From the NCBI GenBank assembly GCA_025667525.1, contig CM046877.1:619022580-619086579 (forward strand): a DNA stretch of 64,000 nucleotides, written 5' to 3'. The notes beneath the pieces are model-generated. The model saw nothing but the letters and a program-made list of their open reading frames with translations. It did no database searches and was not told the origin of the DNA. Positions 63,919-64,000 of this stretch are shown here, one piece after another. The stretch's first letter is position 1, and each line of letters begins with the position of its first letter. The stretch is from Glebionis coronaria. Its lineage: Eukaryota; Streptophyta; Magnoliopsida; Asterales; Asteraceae. Made by a program: the position numbers and the translations under genes.

Positions 63919-64000
63919 TGTGCAGCTTCTATTGCTTCATATACCAGTCCACCTGGTTTTAATAGTCCACCACAGGCCTATTCTGTGTCTTATGCACAAC

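Larger units (their letters stand above)
62336..64000 (+). mobile_element. Copia LTR retrotransposon (Copia-3), 5' part; continues past window
   Basis: A short 5' LTR, an iMet-type primer site, a leader and gag are present in order. The left flank is GTAGT (62331-62335). Pol and the 3' LTR must lie to the right of the window. Confidence 0.85.

Overview
This is a flowering-plant nuclear window, probably from a eudicot. It is AT-rich and made almost entirely of transposable elements inserted into one another. The plant assignment rests on the element types: Ty3/gypsy elements with about 3.4 kb LTRs and an initiator-Met-type primer site, Copia elements, CACTA transposons with DUF4216 and Transposase_24 proteins, hAT and foldback MITEs, and a Helitron. 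The general style recalls Asteraceae, but the sequence alone does not prove that. No bacterial, organellar, rRNA, tRNA or CRISPR signal was seen.

Left part (1-20 kb): the 3' end of a CACTA transposon (1-3574) sits inside one LTR of a minus-strand Ty3/gypsy element (3575-14716). That gypsy element sits inside the gag gene of a plus-strand Copia element (14717-19703). The order of insertion is therefore Copia, then gypsy, then CACTA. The missing left ends should lie upstream of the window.

Middle part (20-44 kb): a segmental repeat (copy A) leads into a 33-bp minisatellite. A solo LTR (22896-34699) splits the minisatellite, and that LTR was itself split by a degenerate Copia element (23707-31833, perfect target duplication) carrying a small Helitron. 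Beyond the second minisatellite block lies a 5'-truncated CACTA element (35411-42578). It holds two decayed transposon genes, and a further solo LTR lies in an intron of the second one. Copy B of the segmental repeat follows, carrying a hAT element.

Right part (44-64 kb): the one plausible host gene is a 64-residue minus-strand gene (45384-45578) with a TATA box. A hAT MITE is inserted exactly at its start codon. Copy C of the repeat follows and is split by another solo LTR (47099-62078), which in turn contains a complete minus-strand gypsy element (49347-61647). The window ends inside a young-looking Copia element (from 62336) whose gag carries a CCCH zinc finger.

The most notable observation is that the two gypsy copies sit at unrelated sites but share the same pol defects: a stop codon and loss of the first Asp of the reverse transcriptase active site. 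This suggests they were already defective when they moved and were mobilised in trans. All calls are by eye; no alignment or database search was run.
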